From an uncultured Bacteroidales bacterium (lineage in GTDB: Bacteria; Bacteroidota; Bacteroidia; Bacteroidales; P3), in contig OMYR01000054.1 in assembly GCA_900315335.1 (NCBI GenBank), forward strand, positions 1 through 36,500: 36,500 bases of DNA. Direction: 5' to 3'. The translations under genes and the position numbers were made by a program. This document shows positions 25,112 to 32,797 of this stretch, piece by piece (the stretch's first letter is position 1; every line of letters starts with the position of its first letter). Under the pieces are notes generated by a model. That model worked only from the letters and a program-made list of their open reading frames with translations. It was not told the DNA's origin and made no database searches.

Positions 25112-25792
25112 CTATAATTTACCCCCCCCCAACGATTTATCACACAGGCAATTAGTTGTTTTCTTGCGGATTTCTTTTGCAGGAACTCCTGCAACTATTG
25201 AATTGGGTTCTACATCGTGAATAACAACAGCACCTGCACCAATCAAGCAATTCTCACCAAGTTCTTTTATTCCTGTCATAATAGTGGAACTTATTCCGCA
25301 ATAACTAAACTTATGTGCTGTAATGGAAGCTCCAAAATTGCACCCTGTTGAGAAGAAACAGCCTTCTTCTATTACGGAATGATGAGCAATATGTACTCCC
25401 ATACTAATCATTGTGTAATTCTTTATGATTGTATAGGGCATAATCGTTGAACCCAATAAAATATACACTCCTTCACCGATAGAGACATAAGGAGAAACTA
25501 TAACACTAGGATGTATGTAGTTAGGCGTTGCGTATCCGAGAGTTTTTGCTCGTTGAAGTATTTGCGCCCTAACTTGATTATCGCCAATAGGACAATATAC
25601 TGCTTCAATACCATACCTCGTGCGCAAGATATTCAGAATACTTATATCTCCCAACACAGGAACTCCACAAATTTTACGTCCGTAAAATTTTGGGTTGTCG
25701 TCTAAGAAACCAACAACTTCAATATTTGCTTCTTGGAGATAGGTCAAATATACTTCGCCATACGTTCCCGCTCCAATTATTATACTTTTCAT
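25112..25792 (-). CDS. NeuD/PglD-like sugar acetyltransferase with a C-terminal G9 tract
   Basis: A 226-aa enzyme with an N-terminal Rossmann-like nucleotide-sugar domain (SIIIGAGTYGEVYLTYL, GFLDDNPKFYGRKICGVPVLG) and a C-terminal left-handed beta-helix. HIAHHSVIEEGCFFSTGCNFG contains the catalytic His expected for PglD/NeuD. It should N-acetylate the 4-amino sugar to give UDP-diNAcBac or an isomer, since PglC-, PglE- and PglF-like genes flank it. After the usual end VAGVPAKEIRKK there is an extra tail CDKSLGGGKL whose glycines are coded by nine Gs (25122-25130). Tract changes would alter only this tail and the stop position relative to the next gene, not the catalytic fold. Confidence 0.87.
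   Translation of the reverse strand: MKSIIIGAGTYGEVYLTYLQEANIEVVGFLDDNPKFYGRKICGVPVLGDISILNILRTRYGIEAVYCPIGDNQVRAQILQRAKTLGYATPNYIHPSVIVSPYVSIGEGVYILLGSTIMPYTIIKNYTMISMGVHIAHHSVIEEGCFFSTGCNFGASITAHKFSYCGISSTIMTGIKELGENCLIGAGAVVIHDVEPNSIVAGVPAKEIRKKTTNCLCDKSLGGGKL
25122..25130 (-). repeat. G9 homopolymer on the minus strand, candidate tract 4
   Basis: Nine Cs on the plus strand (G on the coding strand) lie in the last codons of the PglD-like gene. With nine, translation ends 42 bases before the ATP-grasp ATG. With eight, the frame runs on and stops at 25060-25062, inside the next gene's start region. With ten it stops directly after the tract. Confidence 0.8.
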
Positions 25793-25801
25793 ATTTCTTG
25801 A

Positions 25802-26416
25802 TTAGTTTGTCCCGTCAAAGGGATACATTGTTGCAACATCTTTGTTGCCATTATTTATGTCATCTCTGCATATTACTTTCTTGATAGTCAAGAATAATAT
25901 CTTCAAATCCAGTAGAAAGGACATATTATCCACGTACCACACATCTAATTTGAATCTTTCTGTCCAGCTTATAGAGTTTCTACCATTGACTTGTGCCCAA
26001 CCTGTAATGCCAGGACGCACTTCGTGTCTGCGGGCTTGCTCTTTACTATATAAAGGAAGGTAAAATGTTCTTAACGGGCGAGGTCCGATAAGTGCCATAT
26101 CGCCTTTAAGTACGTTGATTAGTTGCGGCAGTTCGTCAATGGAGGTTTTGCGTACAAACGCTCCGACTTTGGTAAGACGCTTTGCATCGGGCAGTAAGTT
26201 GCCGTCCTTATCTCTTTCGTCAGTCATTGACTTAAACTTTATAACCTTGAAAATCTTTGCATCCTTACCGGGACGTTCCTGAAAGAAAAACGCTCCCGCC
26301 CCCTTGTTGGCAAAATGCAGCCAAACAGCAACGATAATCAACAGCCACGAAAGGCAGATAAGTGCAAGCAAGGCCAAAGTGAAGTCAATCGCCCGCTTGA
26401 AACAATGTCGATACAT
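25802..26416 (-). CDS. PglC-like initiating phosphoglycosyl transferase
   Basis: A monotopic membrane phosphoglycosyl transferase of the bacterial sugar-transferase family (PF02397). It moves sugar-1-P from a UDP-sugar to undecaprenyl phosphate. The 204 aa have one N-terminal re-entrant hydrophobic helix (FTLALLALICLSWLLIIVAV), then FFFQERPGKDAKIFKVIKFKSM, the catalytic Asp-Glu pair in KTSIDELPQL, GDMALIGPRPL, and RPGITGWAQVNGRN. Length and neighbours (PglD-, PglE-, PglF-like) favour a diNAcBac-type substrate over the glucose-specific WcaJ type. It is the second initiating enzyme in the window besides WecA, so blocks A and C start different glycans. Confidence 0.9.
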   Translation of the reverse strand: MYRHCFKRAIDFTLALLALICLSWLLIIVAVWLHFANKGAGAFFFQERPGKDAKIFKVIKFKSMTDERDKDGNLLPDAKRLTKVGAFVRKTSIDELPQLINVLKGDMALIGPRPLRTFYLPLYSKEQARRHEVRPGITGWAQVNGRNSISWTERFKLDVWYVDNMSFLLDLKILFLTIKKVICRDDINNGNKDVATMYPFDGTN

Positions 26417-26456
26417 AGGTTTTTATGTTATCAAATAAAAAAATAGACTTACGTCT

Positions 26457-27671
26457 TCACAGATGCTTTACAATGGATTGATAGGTGTGTTCGGTCGTAT
26501 AGTTCTCCAAGAAGAAGCGGTAACCGTTCTCGCCCATTTGCCTCATATCTGAGGCAAGCATCTTGTCAATCGTCTTTATGAATTTTTCCACCGAATTGCT
26601 CGGAGTGTAAAACCCATATCCGTTTTCTTCGGCTATCGCTCCCGTGTCGCAATTCGTATCAGTTGCAGCGATGACAGGTTTGCGGGCAATCAAATACGGA
26701 AGCAGTCGACTCGGGTAATTGGGAATAGAGAAACGATAATCAAGGAAAATCAAGCCTGCATCACACGCATAAGTCAATGTATCGTAATCCGTCTTAGGTA
26801 TTCTTTTGAATAGAGAAACTGCCTTTGGGGAATACTCTTTCATAAACTCGTCCAATTTAGCGTACTCCGTTCCATCTCCAATGACAACAAAGTGGCAATC
26901 CGTCCTGTCTTTTACGGCTTTCAAACACTCAATGATAAAAGACACCCCTTGCGGTCTTCCGATATTACCTCCATAAATAAATATCGGCTTATCCAATGGC
27001 AAAGCATACTTCTTTCGGATTTGGGCTACCTCGTCTGCACCGATTCCTTTTGAACTTGGAACATCGTATGAGTTTGGCGCAATCTCAACCCGCTCTGCCG
27101 TTACTTCCGGATTATTTTCCAACACATATTTCACGTTGGCAGGACTCATACAGCCGATGAAATCCGACAGTTGATACAGCCTTTTCTCTTTGCATCTGAA
27201 AAATCTGTAAATATACTTTCTCAAACCACTGTCGGACAACAAACCCAAATCCACTGCATTTTGTGGAAATATATCTTTGAGTAGCAGATAACACACAGCC
27301 CCTTGATTGGATTTCTTTAATATTTCGACCAATCTGGTAAATGTTATCGGAGGGGTTGAATACAAGATAAGATCAAACTTTATTGTCTTGAAATATCGTC
27401 TTATGGCAGAAAGGAAGTTATATTCCAACAAAACCTGTCCGATGCCCTTTTCTATGATATTTGTCTTTGCTACGTTCAGTGTTCTTACTCCCAACAGCAT
27501 GATGCCATTCTCTTCTTTGCACTCCGTCAGTTTGTTCAATCGTCTTTCCAATGGATAGACGATAAAAACATTGTGCCCCTCCTCTCGGAACTTGCGCATA
27601 AGGTCGGTATAGATACCCGATTCCTCAATGCGGGCTAACAATGGGGACATTGTCAGAAACAGAACGTTCAT
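26457..27671 (-). CDS. wbuB: WbuB-like glycosyltransferase (probable L-FucNAc transferase)
   Basis: A GT4 glycosyltransferase of 404 aa. The N-terminal region MNVLFLTMSPLLARIEESGIYTDLMRKF, the LYSTPPITF segment, LLLKDIFPQNAVDLGLL, GCMSPANVKYVLENNP and FIYGGNIGRPQGVSFIIE match the WbuB group, which transfers L-FucNAc in several E. coli and capsule loci. That fits the fnlA-fnlB-fnlC genes directly upstream, which make UDP-L-FucNAc. The likely acceptor is the PglC-made Und-PP-linked sugar. It starts one base after the fnlC stop, and 40 bp separate it from the PglC-like gene. Confidence 0.87.
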   Translation of the reverse strand: MNVLFLTMSPLLARIEESGIYTDLMRKFREEGHNVFIVYPLERRLNKLTECKEENGIMLLGVRTLNVAKTNIIEKGIGQVLLEYNFLSAIRRYFKTIKFDLILYSTPPITFTRLVEILKKSNQGAVCYLLLKDIFPQNAVDLGLLSDSGLRKYIYRFFRCKEKRLYQLSDFIGCMSPANVKYVLENNPEVTAERVEIAPNSYDVPSSKGIGADEVAQIRKKYALPLDKPIFIYGGNIGRPQGVSFIIECLKAVKDRTDCHFVVIGDGTEYAKLDEFMKEYSPKAVSLFKRIPKTDYDTLTYACDAGLIFLDYRFSIPNYPSRLLPYLIARKPVIAATDTNCDTGAIAEENGYGFYTPSNSVEKFIKTIDKMLASDMRQMGENGYRFFLENYTTEHTYQSIVKHL

Positions 27672-28850
27672 TTATTCTTTCCTCCAGACCATTTTGTTTA
27701 CCACTCCCGTGTAGGACTGGATGATTTTGACGACTTTGGTTGAGACGTTTTCTTCTATATAGTCGGGAACAGGGATACCGTAATTGCCTGCGGCGTTAAG
27801 GCTTACCGCCGTATCGACAGACTGCAACAACCCTTTTTCGTCTATTCCCGAAAGGATGAAGCACGCCTTGTCCAATGCCTCGGGACGCTCGGTAGAAGTG
27901 CGTATGCAAACAGCAGGGAAAGGTTTTCCGATACTTGTAAAGAAACTGCTTTCCTCGGGTAGCGTTCCGCTATCAGAAACTACTGCAAAAGCATTCATTT
28001 GAAGACAATTGTAGTCGTGAAATCCCAAAGGTTCGTGCCGGATTACGCGTTTGTCGAGTTCAAAACCACTGGTCTCTATACGCTTGCGGCTTCTTGGGTG
28101 ACAGGAGTAAAGAATCGGCATATCGTACTTGCGTGCCATTTGGTTTATGGCGTTGAAAAGGCTTAGAAAGTTCTTTTCCGTGTCGATATTCTCTTCGCGG
28201 TGAGCGGAAAGCAGTATGTATTTGCCTTTCGTTAGTCCGAGGCGACTGTGAATATCGCTTGCCTCAATCTCGGCAAGGTTGTTTCTCAAAACCTCCGCCA
28301 TTGGAGAACCTGTAACATAAGTTCTTTCCTTTGGCAGTCCGCAGTCGGCAAGATAGCGGCGTGCGTGTTCCGAGTATGCCATATTCACATCCGATATAAT
28401 ATCCACTATTCTGCGGTTCGTCTCCTCGGGAAGACATTCGTCCTTGCAGCGGTTACCTGCCTCCATATGGAAGATTGGAATATGCAGTCTCTTTGCCCCG
28501 ATAACCGAAAGGCAGGAATTGGTATCCCCAAGCACCAAGACCGCATCCGGCTTTGTCGTAACCATAAGTTTATAACTCTGTGCGATGATATTTCCGCAGG
28601 TTTCACCCAAGTCTTCGCCCACAGCGTCCAAATACACTTCGGGGTCGGCGAGTTTCAAATCCTTGAAGAAAACTCCGTTCAGGTTATAATCATAATTCTG
28701 TCCCGTATGAGCAAGAATGGTATCGAAATATTTGCGGCACTTGTCGATAACTGCCGCAAGACGGATGATTTCCGGGCGTGTGCCTACGATGATAAGCAGC
28801 TTTAATCTGCCGTCTTCTTTGAACTTTATGTCGTTGTAATTTGTCTGCAT
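27672..28850 (-). CDS. fnlC: UDP-L-FucNAc-forming 2-epimerase (FnlC/WbjD/CapG)
   Basis: The last step of UDP-L-FucNAc synthesis: C2 epimerisation by a non-hydrolysing 2-epimerase paralog. I chose the ATG at 28850 (MQTNYNDIKFKEDGRLKLLIIVGTRPE), because the frame open up to 28919 lies within the preceding gene. In the 392 aa, VGTRPEIIRLAAVI, AHTGQNYDYNLNGVFFKDL, LGDTNSCLS, FHMEAGNRCKDECLPEE and SDSGTLPEESSF distinguish this FnlC group from the WecB type seen at 14949. It starts 11 bases after fnlB and abuts the WbuB-like gene. Confidence 0.92.
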   Translation of the reverse strand: MQTNYNDIKFKEDGRLKLLIIVGTRPEIIRLAAVIDKCRKYFDTILAHTGQNYDYNLNGVFFKDLKLADPEVYLDAVGEDLGETCGNIIAQSYKLMVTTKPDAVLVLGDTNSCLSVIGAKRLHIPIFHMEAGNRCKDECLPEETNRRIVDIISDVNMAYSEHARRYLADCGLPKERTYVTGSPMAEVLRNNLAEIEASDIHSRLGLTKGKYILLSAHREENIDTEKNFLSLFNAINQMARKYDMPILYSCHPRSRKRIETSGFELDKRVIRHEPLGFHDYNCLQMNAFAVVSDSGTLPEESSFFTSIGKPFPAVCIRTSTERPEALDKACFILSGIDEKGLLQSVDTAVSLNAAGNYGIPVPDYIEENVSTKVVKIIQSYTGVVNKMVWRKE

Positions 28851-28861
28851 TGCTATTATTT

Positions 28862-30058
28862 TTATACTTTTTCGAAAAAGGTGTCGGGGTGCACGGGGTC
28901 GAAAGTTTCGTTTGCCCACATAAGGGTTACAAGGTTGTCGGTCTCAGACAGGTTGATGATGTTGTGGGTGTATCCCGGTAGCATATGCACCGCCTCAATC
29001 TTGTCTCCCGAAACATAGAACTCGATGACTTCGTCCGTTCCGATTTTCCTCTCTTGTATAAGTCCGCGACCCGATACCACAATGAAGAACTCCCATTTCG
29101 AGTGGTGCCAGTGCTGTCCTTTTGTTATGCCCGGCTTTGATATATTGACGCTGAACTGTCCGCACTTTGCAGTCTTGATTAGCTCGGTGAAACTTCCCCT
29201 GTCGTCGCAGTTCATCTTCAACTCAAATGCCACCTTTTCCTTTGGCAGATAACTCAAATAAGTGCTGTAAAGTTTCTTCGCAAAACTGCCGTTTGCAATC
29301 TCGGGCATAAGGAGTGTTTGCGGCTGAGACTTGAAACTATCAAGCAATTCTACTATCTCGCCGAGTGTTGCCTTGTGTGTTGTGGGAACAACGCAGTATC
29401 TACCCTCAGCAGTCGGCACAGCCTTTATCCCCTCAAACTCGCAACGATGTTCTTTACCTTCAAGTGCATCAAGCATCTCTGCAACAAGGTCATCGATGTA
29501 TAATAGCTCCAACTCTGCATTCGGGTCATTCACTTGTATCGGCAGATCGTTTGCGATGTTGTTGCAAAAAGTCGCAACAGCCGAGTTATAGTTTGGGCGA
29601 CACCATTTGCCAAACAGGTTCGGAAAGCGATAAACCAAGACCTTTGCTCCCGTCTGTTTTGAATAAGCGAACATCAGTTCTTCGCCCGCTTTCTTGCTTC
29701 GTCCGTAATCGCTGTCGTAGCGTCCGATGCATGTTGCCTGAATGGAAGACGACAGCATTACAGGGCAAGTGTTATTATACTTTTTCAATGCTTCAAGAAG
29801 CGTTGATGCAAATCCGAAGTTGCCCTGCATAAACTCCGATTGCTCTTTCGGACGATTGACACCCGCAAGGTTAAACACAAAATCACATTCCTTGCAGTAG
29901 CGATCCAACTCCTCGGCGGAAGAATCCACATCGTATTCAAACACTTTCTCTATCGAAAGTGCGGGACGTGTTCTGTCTTTTCCGCTTTGTATGTTCCTAA
30001 GTGAGGCGCAGAGATTTTTACCAACGAATCCCTTTGCACCCGTTACCAATATCTTCAT
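28862..30058 (-). CDS. fnlB: UDP-sugar C3-epimerase/4-reductase with cupin domain (FnlB/WbjC/CapF)
   Basis: The bifunctional second enzyme of the UDP-L-FucNAc pathway. An N-terminal short SDR reductase domain (KILVTGAKGFVGKNLCASL, FNLAGVNRPKEQSEF, SSIQAT, YGRSKKAGEELMFAYS) is followed, after residue 270, by a cupin epimerase domain with GQHWHHSKWEFFIVVSGRG and PGYTHNIINLSE holding the metal histidines. The 398 aa match the usual two-domain size. A 121-bp gap separates it from fnlA upstream; the fnlC start is 11 bases beyond its end. Confidence 0.93.
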   Translation of the reverse strand: MKILVTGAKGFVGKNLCASLRNIQSGKDRTRPALSIEKVFEYDVDSSAEELDRYCKECDFVFNLAGVNRPKEQSEFMQGNFGFASTLLEALKKYNNTCPVMLSSSIQATCIGRYDSDYGRSKKAGEELMFAYSKQTGAKVLVYRFPNLFGKWCRPNYNSAVATFCNNIANDLPIQVNDPNAELELLYIDDLVAEMLDALEGKEHRCEFEGIKAVPTAEGRYCVVPTTHKATLGEIVELLDSFKSQPQTLLMPEIANGSFAKKLYSTYLSYLPKEKVAFELKMNCDDRGSFTELIKTAKCGQFSVNISKPGITKGQHWHHSKWEFFIVVSGRGLIQERKIGTDEVIEFYVSGDKIEAVHMLPGYTHNIINLSETDNLVTLMWANETFDPVHPDTFFEKV

Positions 30059-30179
30059 AAAAAATCTGTGTTGTTTTGTTTAGGCTCCACGTTTCAATCA
30101 TTGCTTTCCACGAAAATGAAACGGCGTTTTGTCTGCGTGAAATCAAGAAATAATTCCTGTTAATTAAATTCCTGATAAT
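30059..30179. other. Gap between fnlA and fnlB with GAAACG-type motif
   Basis: This 121-bp stretch holds no gene. GTTTC (30091-30095) and TGAAACGGCGTTTT (30117-30130) repeat the core word of the gap at 23.26-23.40 kb. No terminator is evident, so fnlA and fnlB are probably still one transcript. Confidence 0.35.
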
Positions 30180-31232
30180 CTATCTTGCGAGATTCTCTTT
30201 TCCCGATAGCTCATTCTGGATATATTCCAAGGCTGCTATCTTCGCCTTTGTCTCTTCCAAGTTCAAACGACGTGTGTTGTTGTCGCTGTTGAACTCCTCA
30301 ATCGTTACGCGCTTCACGTCGCCGTCGATAAAGAACTTGTCGTAGTTCAAATCCCTGTTGTCGGCAGGTACGCGGAAAAAGTTCCCCATATCCACCGCCT
30401 TTGCACATTCCTCCTTCGTCAGAAGCGTCTCGTACATCTTCTCGCCGTGGCGTATGCCGATAACCTTTATATCCTCTTTCTTTCCTCCGAACAACTCGCA
30501 CACCGCTTCCGCCTGAGTCTGTATTGTGCAGGCAGGGGCTTTCTGAACCAGGATATCGCCATTCTCTCCGTGTTCAAAAGCAAACAGAACCAAATCTACA
30601 GCCTCTTCAAGGCTCATAATAAAGCGCGTCATCTTAGGCTCGGTCAAAGTGATAGGATTGCCTTTGCGTATCTGTTCAATCCACAACGGGATAACACTGC
30701 CTCGCGAACACATCACATTGCCGTAGCGTGTGCAGCAAATCTTTGTCTTGCCCGAATAACGGCTCTTGGCTACCGCTATTTTCTCCTCAACAGCCTTGGT
30801 GATGCCCATAGCGTTGATAGGATACGCCGCCTTGTCGGTCGAAAGGCAGATAACACATTTAACGCCTGCCTCGATTGCTGCCGTAAGCACATTATCCGTT
30901 CCTATGACGTTGGTCCTTACCGCTTCCATCGGGAAGAACTCACACGAGGGAACCTGCTTCAAAGCTGCGGCGTGGAAGATGTAATCCACTCCCGTCATAG
31001 CCCCGCGACACGACTCCAACGAGCGTACATCGCCAATGAAAAACTTTATCTTATGCGCCACGTCCGGATATTTCACCTGATACTCGTGCCGCATATCGTC
31101 CTGTTTCTTCTCATCGCGAGAGAATATACGTATCTCTCCGATGTCCGTTCTGAGAAAACGATTCAAAACCGCATTCCCGAACGATCCCGTCCCTCCAGTT
31201 ATCAAGAGGGTCTTATTCGTAAATAAACTCAT
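30180..31232 (-). CDS. fnlA: UDP-GlcNAc 4,6-dehydratase/5-epimerase (FnlA/WbjB/CapE)
   Basis: The first enzyme of UDP-L-FucNAc synthesis, soluble and 350 aa, without the membrane domain of the PglF type. It begins NKTLLITGGTGSFGNAVLNRF and shows the CapE-type segments IRIFSRDEKKQDDMRHEY, FHAAALKQVPSCEFFPMEA, and the active site LSTDKAAYPINAMGITKAVEEKI with Met in the Tyr position. It is the first gene of the minus-strand operon C. A possible promoter lies at 31244-31275. It runs divergently from the ATPase gene. Confidence 0.93.
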   Translation of the reverse strand: MSLFTNKTLLITGGTGSFGNAVLNRFLRTDIGEIRIFSRDEKKQDDMRHEYQVKYPDVAHKIKFFIGDVRSLESCRGAMTGVDYIFHAAALKQVPSCEFFPMEAVRTNVIGTDNVLTAAIEAGVKCVICLSTDKAAYPINAMGITKAVEEKIAVAKSRYSGKTKICCTRYGNVMCSRGSVIPLWIEQIRKGNPITLTEPKMTRFIMSLEEAVDLVLFAFEHGENGDILVQKAPACTIQTQAEAVCELFGGKKEDIKVIGIRHGEKMYETLLTKEECAKAVDMGNFFRVPADNRDLNYDKFFIDGDVKRVTIEEFNSDNNTRRLNLEETKAKIAALEYIQNELSGKENLAR

Positions 31233-31243
31233 ATCGTATTGTT

Positions 31244-31275
31244 TGAAATTACCTTGTTTAAATCATTGCGGCAAA
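31244..31275 (-). promoter_or_regulatory. Possible promoter of the fnlA operon
   Basis: On the minus strand TTTG (complement of 31272-31275) is followed after 20 bp by TAATTTCA (complement of 31244-31251), the correct spacing for a Bacteroidota promoter but with two mismatches in the -7 box. The predicted transcript would start only a few bases before ATG 31232, so this is tentative. Confidence 0.3.
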
Positions 31276-31313
31276 CCCCACCTGCCGCCCTTAGAATGCC
31301 CGAATCACGCGGT

Positions 31314-31431
31314 AAAAACCATCGCCCGACAGCCTTTCGGTGCCAAAAAATATCAAAACACCTACTTTTCCGATGCCAAAAAACTCACTTTTCTATCGTT
31401 TTCCGATGCCAAAAAAGTTATTTTACGTATC
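31314..31431. repeat. 33-bp tandem repeat upstream of the ATPase gene
   Basis: TGCCAAAAAA occurs at 31341, 31374 and 31407, exactly 33 bp apart. The last two units share TTTTCCGATGCCAAAAAA in full (31366-31383 and 31399-31416), and the first differs at four positions in its left part. An A5 run at 31314 may be a decayed fourth unit. The block ends at the -7 box of the ATPase gene. Three copies are too few and too unspaced for a CRISPR array. Confidence 0.7.
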
Positions 31432-31435
31432 TTTG
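31428..31435 (+). promoter_or_regulatory. Probable -7 box of the AAA/DUF4143 ATPase gene
   Basis: TATCTTTG matches TAnnTTTG exactly, 26 bases before ATG 31462. The -33 position falls in the third 33-bp repeat unit, without a clear TTTG, so the repeat may replace or control that element. Confidence 0.5.
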
Positions 31436-31461
31436 CACCCACAAACATAATTATTTGCGCT

Positions 31462-32793
31462 ATGAAATCATACTATAAAAGAACAATCGATGCGACTTTA
31501 TCGCAATGGGCAAAAGAAAATGACCGCAAACCTTTATTGCTACGTGGAGCAAGACAAGTCGGTAAAACATCAGCAGTACGTCATCTTGCCAAGCAGGAAT
31601 TTCGATATTATGCAGAAATAGATTTCAACGAGCGAACCGATGTTCATTACTTGTTTGACGGCAGTTATTCTCCTCAACAAATCTGTCAAATTCTTTCCAC
31701 TCTTATTCGTGTTCCCATTATTGCGGGAGAAACTCTTCTTTTTTTTGACGAAATACAGGCTTGTCCAAATGCCATAAACCGTCTTCGTTATTTTTATGAG
31801 CGATACCCCGAAATTCATCTTATCGCAGCAGGCTCGTTGCTTGAATTTGCTTTAGAAAGACTACCTTCCTTTGGAGTGGGACGCATACGCAGTATCTTTA
31901 TGTACCCTTTCTCTTTTGAGGAATTTCTAATTGCAAGCGGAAATGAGCCTCTTGCTTCTATGATAAACTCTTCGTCTCCTTACAATCCACTGGCTTTACC
32001 TATTCATAACCAAGCCTTGCAACTCCTACGCACTTTCCTAATCATTGGAGGCATGCCAGATGTTGTAGCTCGCTATTGCACTGACGGCAACCTATTGGAA
32101 TGCCAACATATACTTAGCGACCTCATTATTTCTTTCCGTGATGATTTTGTCAAATATCGCAAACGCATTCCTTCTTCCCGCATCGATGCCGCCTTTCGTT
32201 CTGTTGCCGAGCAAGGATTGGGAAAATTCGTTTATAACAGAGTCGATTCCGAATCCAATACAAAACAAATAAAAGATGCTCTTGACACTCTCATTATGGC
32301 TGGCTTGGTTTATCCCGTCACTCACACCGCTGCCAACGGCATACCTTTGGGAGCGGAAATCAACGAGAAGTACCGCCGTATGCTCTTATTTGATACCGGA
32401 CTCCTCCAACGCTTGTTGAATCTTGACCTTTCTGACTTGTTTTCTTCAAATGACTTTAAGGTTGTTAATCGTGGTGCTATTGCAGAAACATTCATCGGCA
32501 ATGAACTTATCAAAGCATCTTCTTGTTACAGCCCTCAGGCTTTATATTGTTGGCATCGCGAAAAAGCCGGAAGCAATGCCGAAGTTGATTATGTAGTTCA
32601 AATCGGTAGCGATATATTCCCTATTGAAGTCAAATCGGGTACCAAAGGCTCTATGCAAAGTATGCGTATCTTTATGCAACTCAAAGACATTTCTCATGGC
32701 ATCCGCACTTCCTTGGAGAATTTTGGCCTTTATAAAGATATTTTTCTCTATCCGCTATACGCAATCAAAAACATTTATTCCACTTTGTTATGA
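31462..32793 (+). CDS. AAA-type ATPase with DUF4143 domain
   Basis: A 443-aa cytosolic protein with an AAA domain (PF13173) and a C-terminal DUF4143 (PF13635). The Walker A motif is LLLRGARQVGKTSAVRHL near residue 30, and Walker B LLFFDEIQACPNAINRLRYFYE is near 95. Sensor-like LIAAGSLLEFAL follows, and the C-terminal part holds YCWHREKAGSNAEVDYVVQ and FPIEVKSG, a PD-(D/E)xK-like arrangement. The open frame extends to 31141 but runs over the repeats and the divergent gene, so the ATG at 31462 behind the -7 box is preferred. These ATPases are multicopy in Bacteroidales and of unknown function; this one is opposite in strand to the glycan genes and probably an insertion into the locus. Confidence 0.88.
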   Translation: MKSYYKRTIDATLSQWAKENDRKPLLLRGARQVGKTSAVRHLAKQEFRYYAEIDFNERTDVHYLFDGSYSPQQICQILSTLIRVPIIAGETLLFFDEIQACPNAINRLRYFYERYPEIHLIAAGSLLEFALERLPSFGVGRIRSIFMYPFSFEEFLIASGNEPLASMINSSSPYNPLALPIHNQALQLLRTFLIIGGMPDVVARYCTDGNLLECQHILSDLIISFRDDFVKYRKRIPSSRIDAAFRSVAEQGLGKFVYNRVDSESNTKQIKDALDTLIMAGLVYPVTHTAANGIPLGAEINEKYRRMLLFDTGLLQRLLNLDLSDLFSSNDFKVVNRGAIAETFIGNELIKASSCYSPQALYCWHREKAGSNAEVDYVVQIGSDIFPIEVKSGTKGSMQSMRIFMQLKDISHGIRTSLENFGLYKDIFLYPLYAIKNIYSTLL

Positions 32794-32797
32794 TAAC

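Noticed and set aside
31314-31431. Possible CRISPR array
   Set aside because: Three short units with partly shared spacers and no cas genes; the 33-bp period is a direct tandem repeat, not repeat-spacer structure.
31141-31461. N-terminal extension of the ATPase by about 107 codons
   Set aside because: The extension runs through the divergent fnlA start, the 33-bp repeat and the -7 box. The conserved protein begins at ATG 31462.
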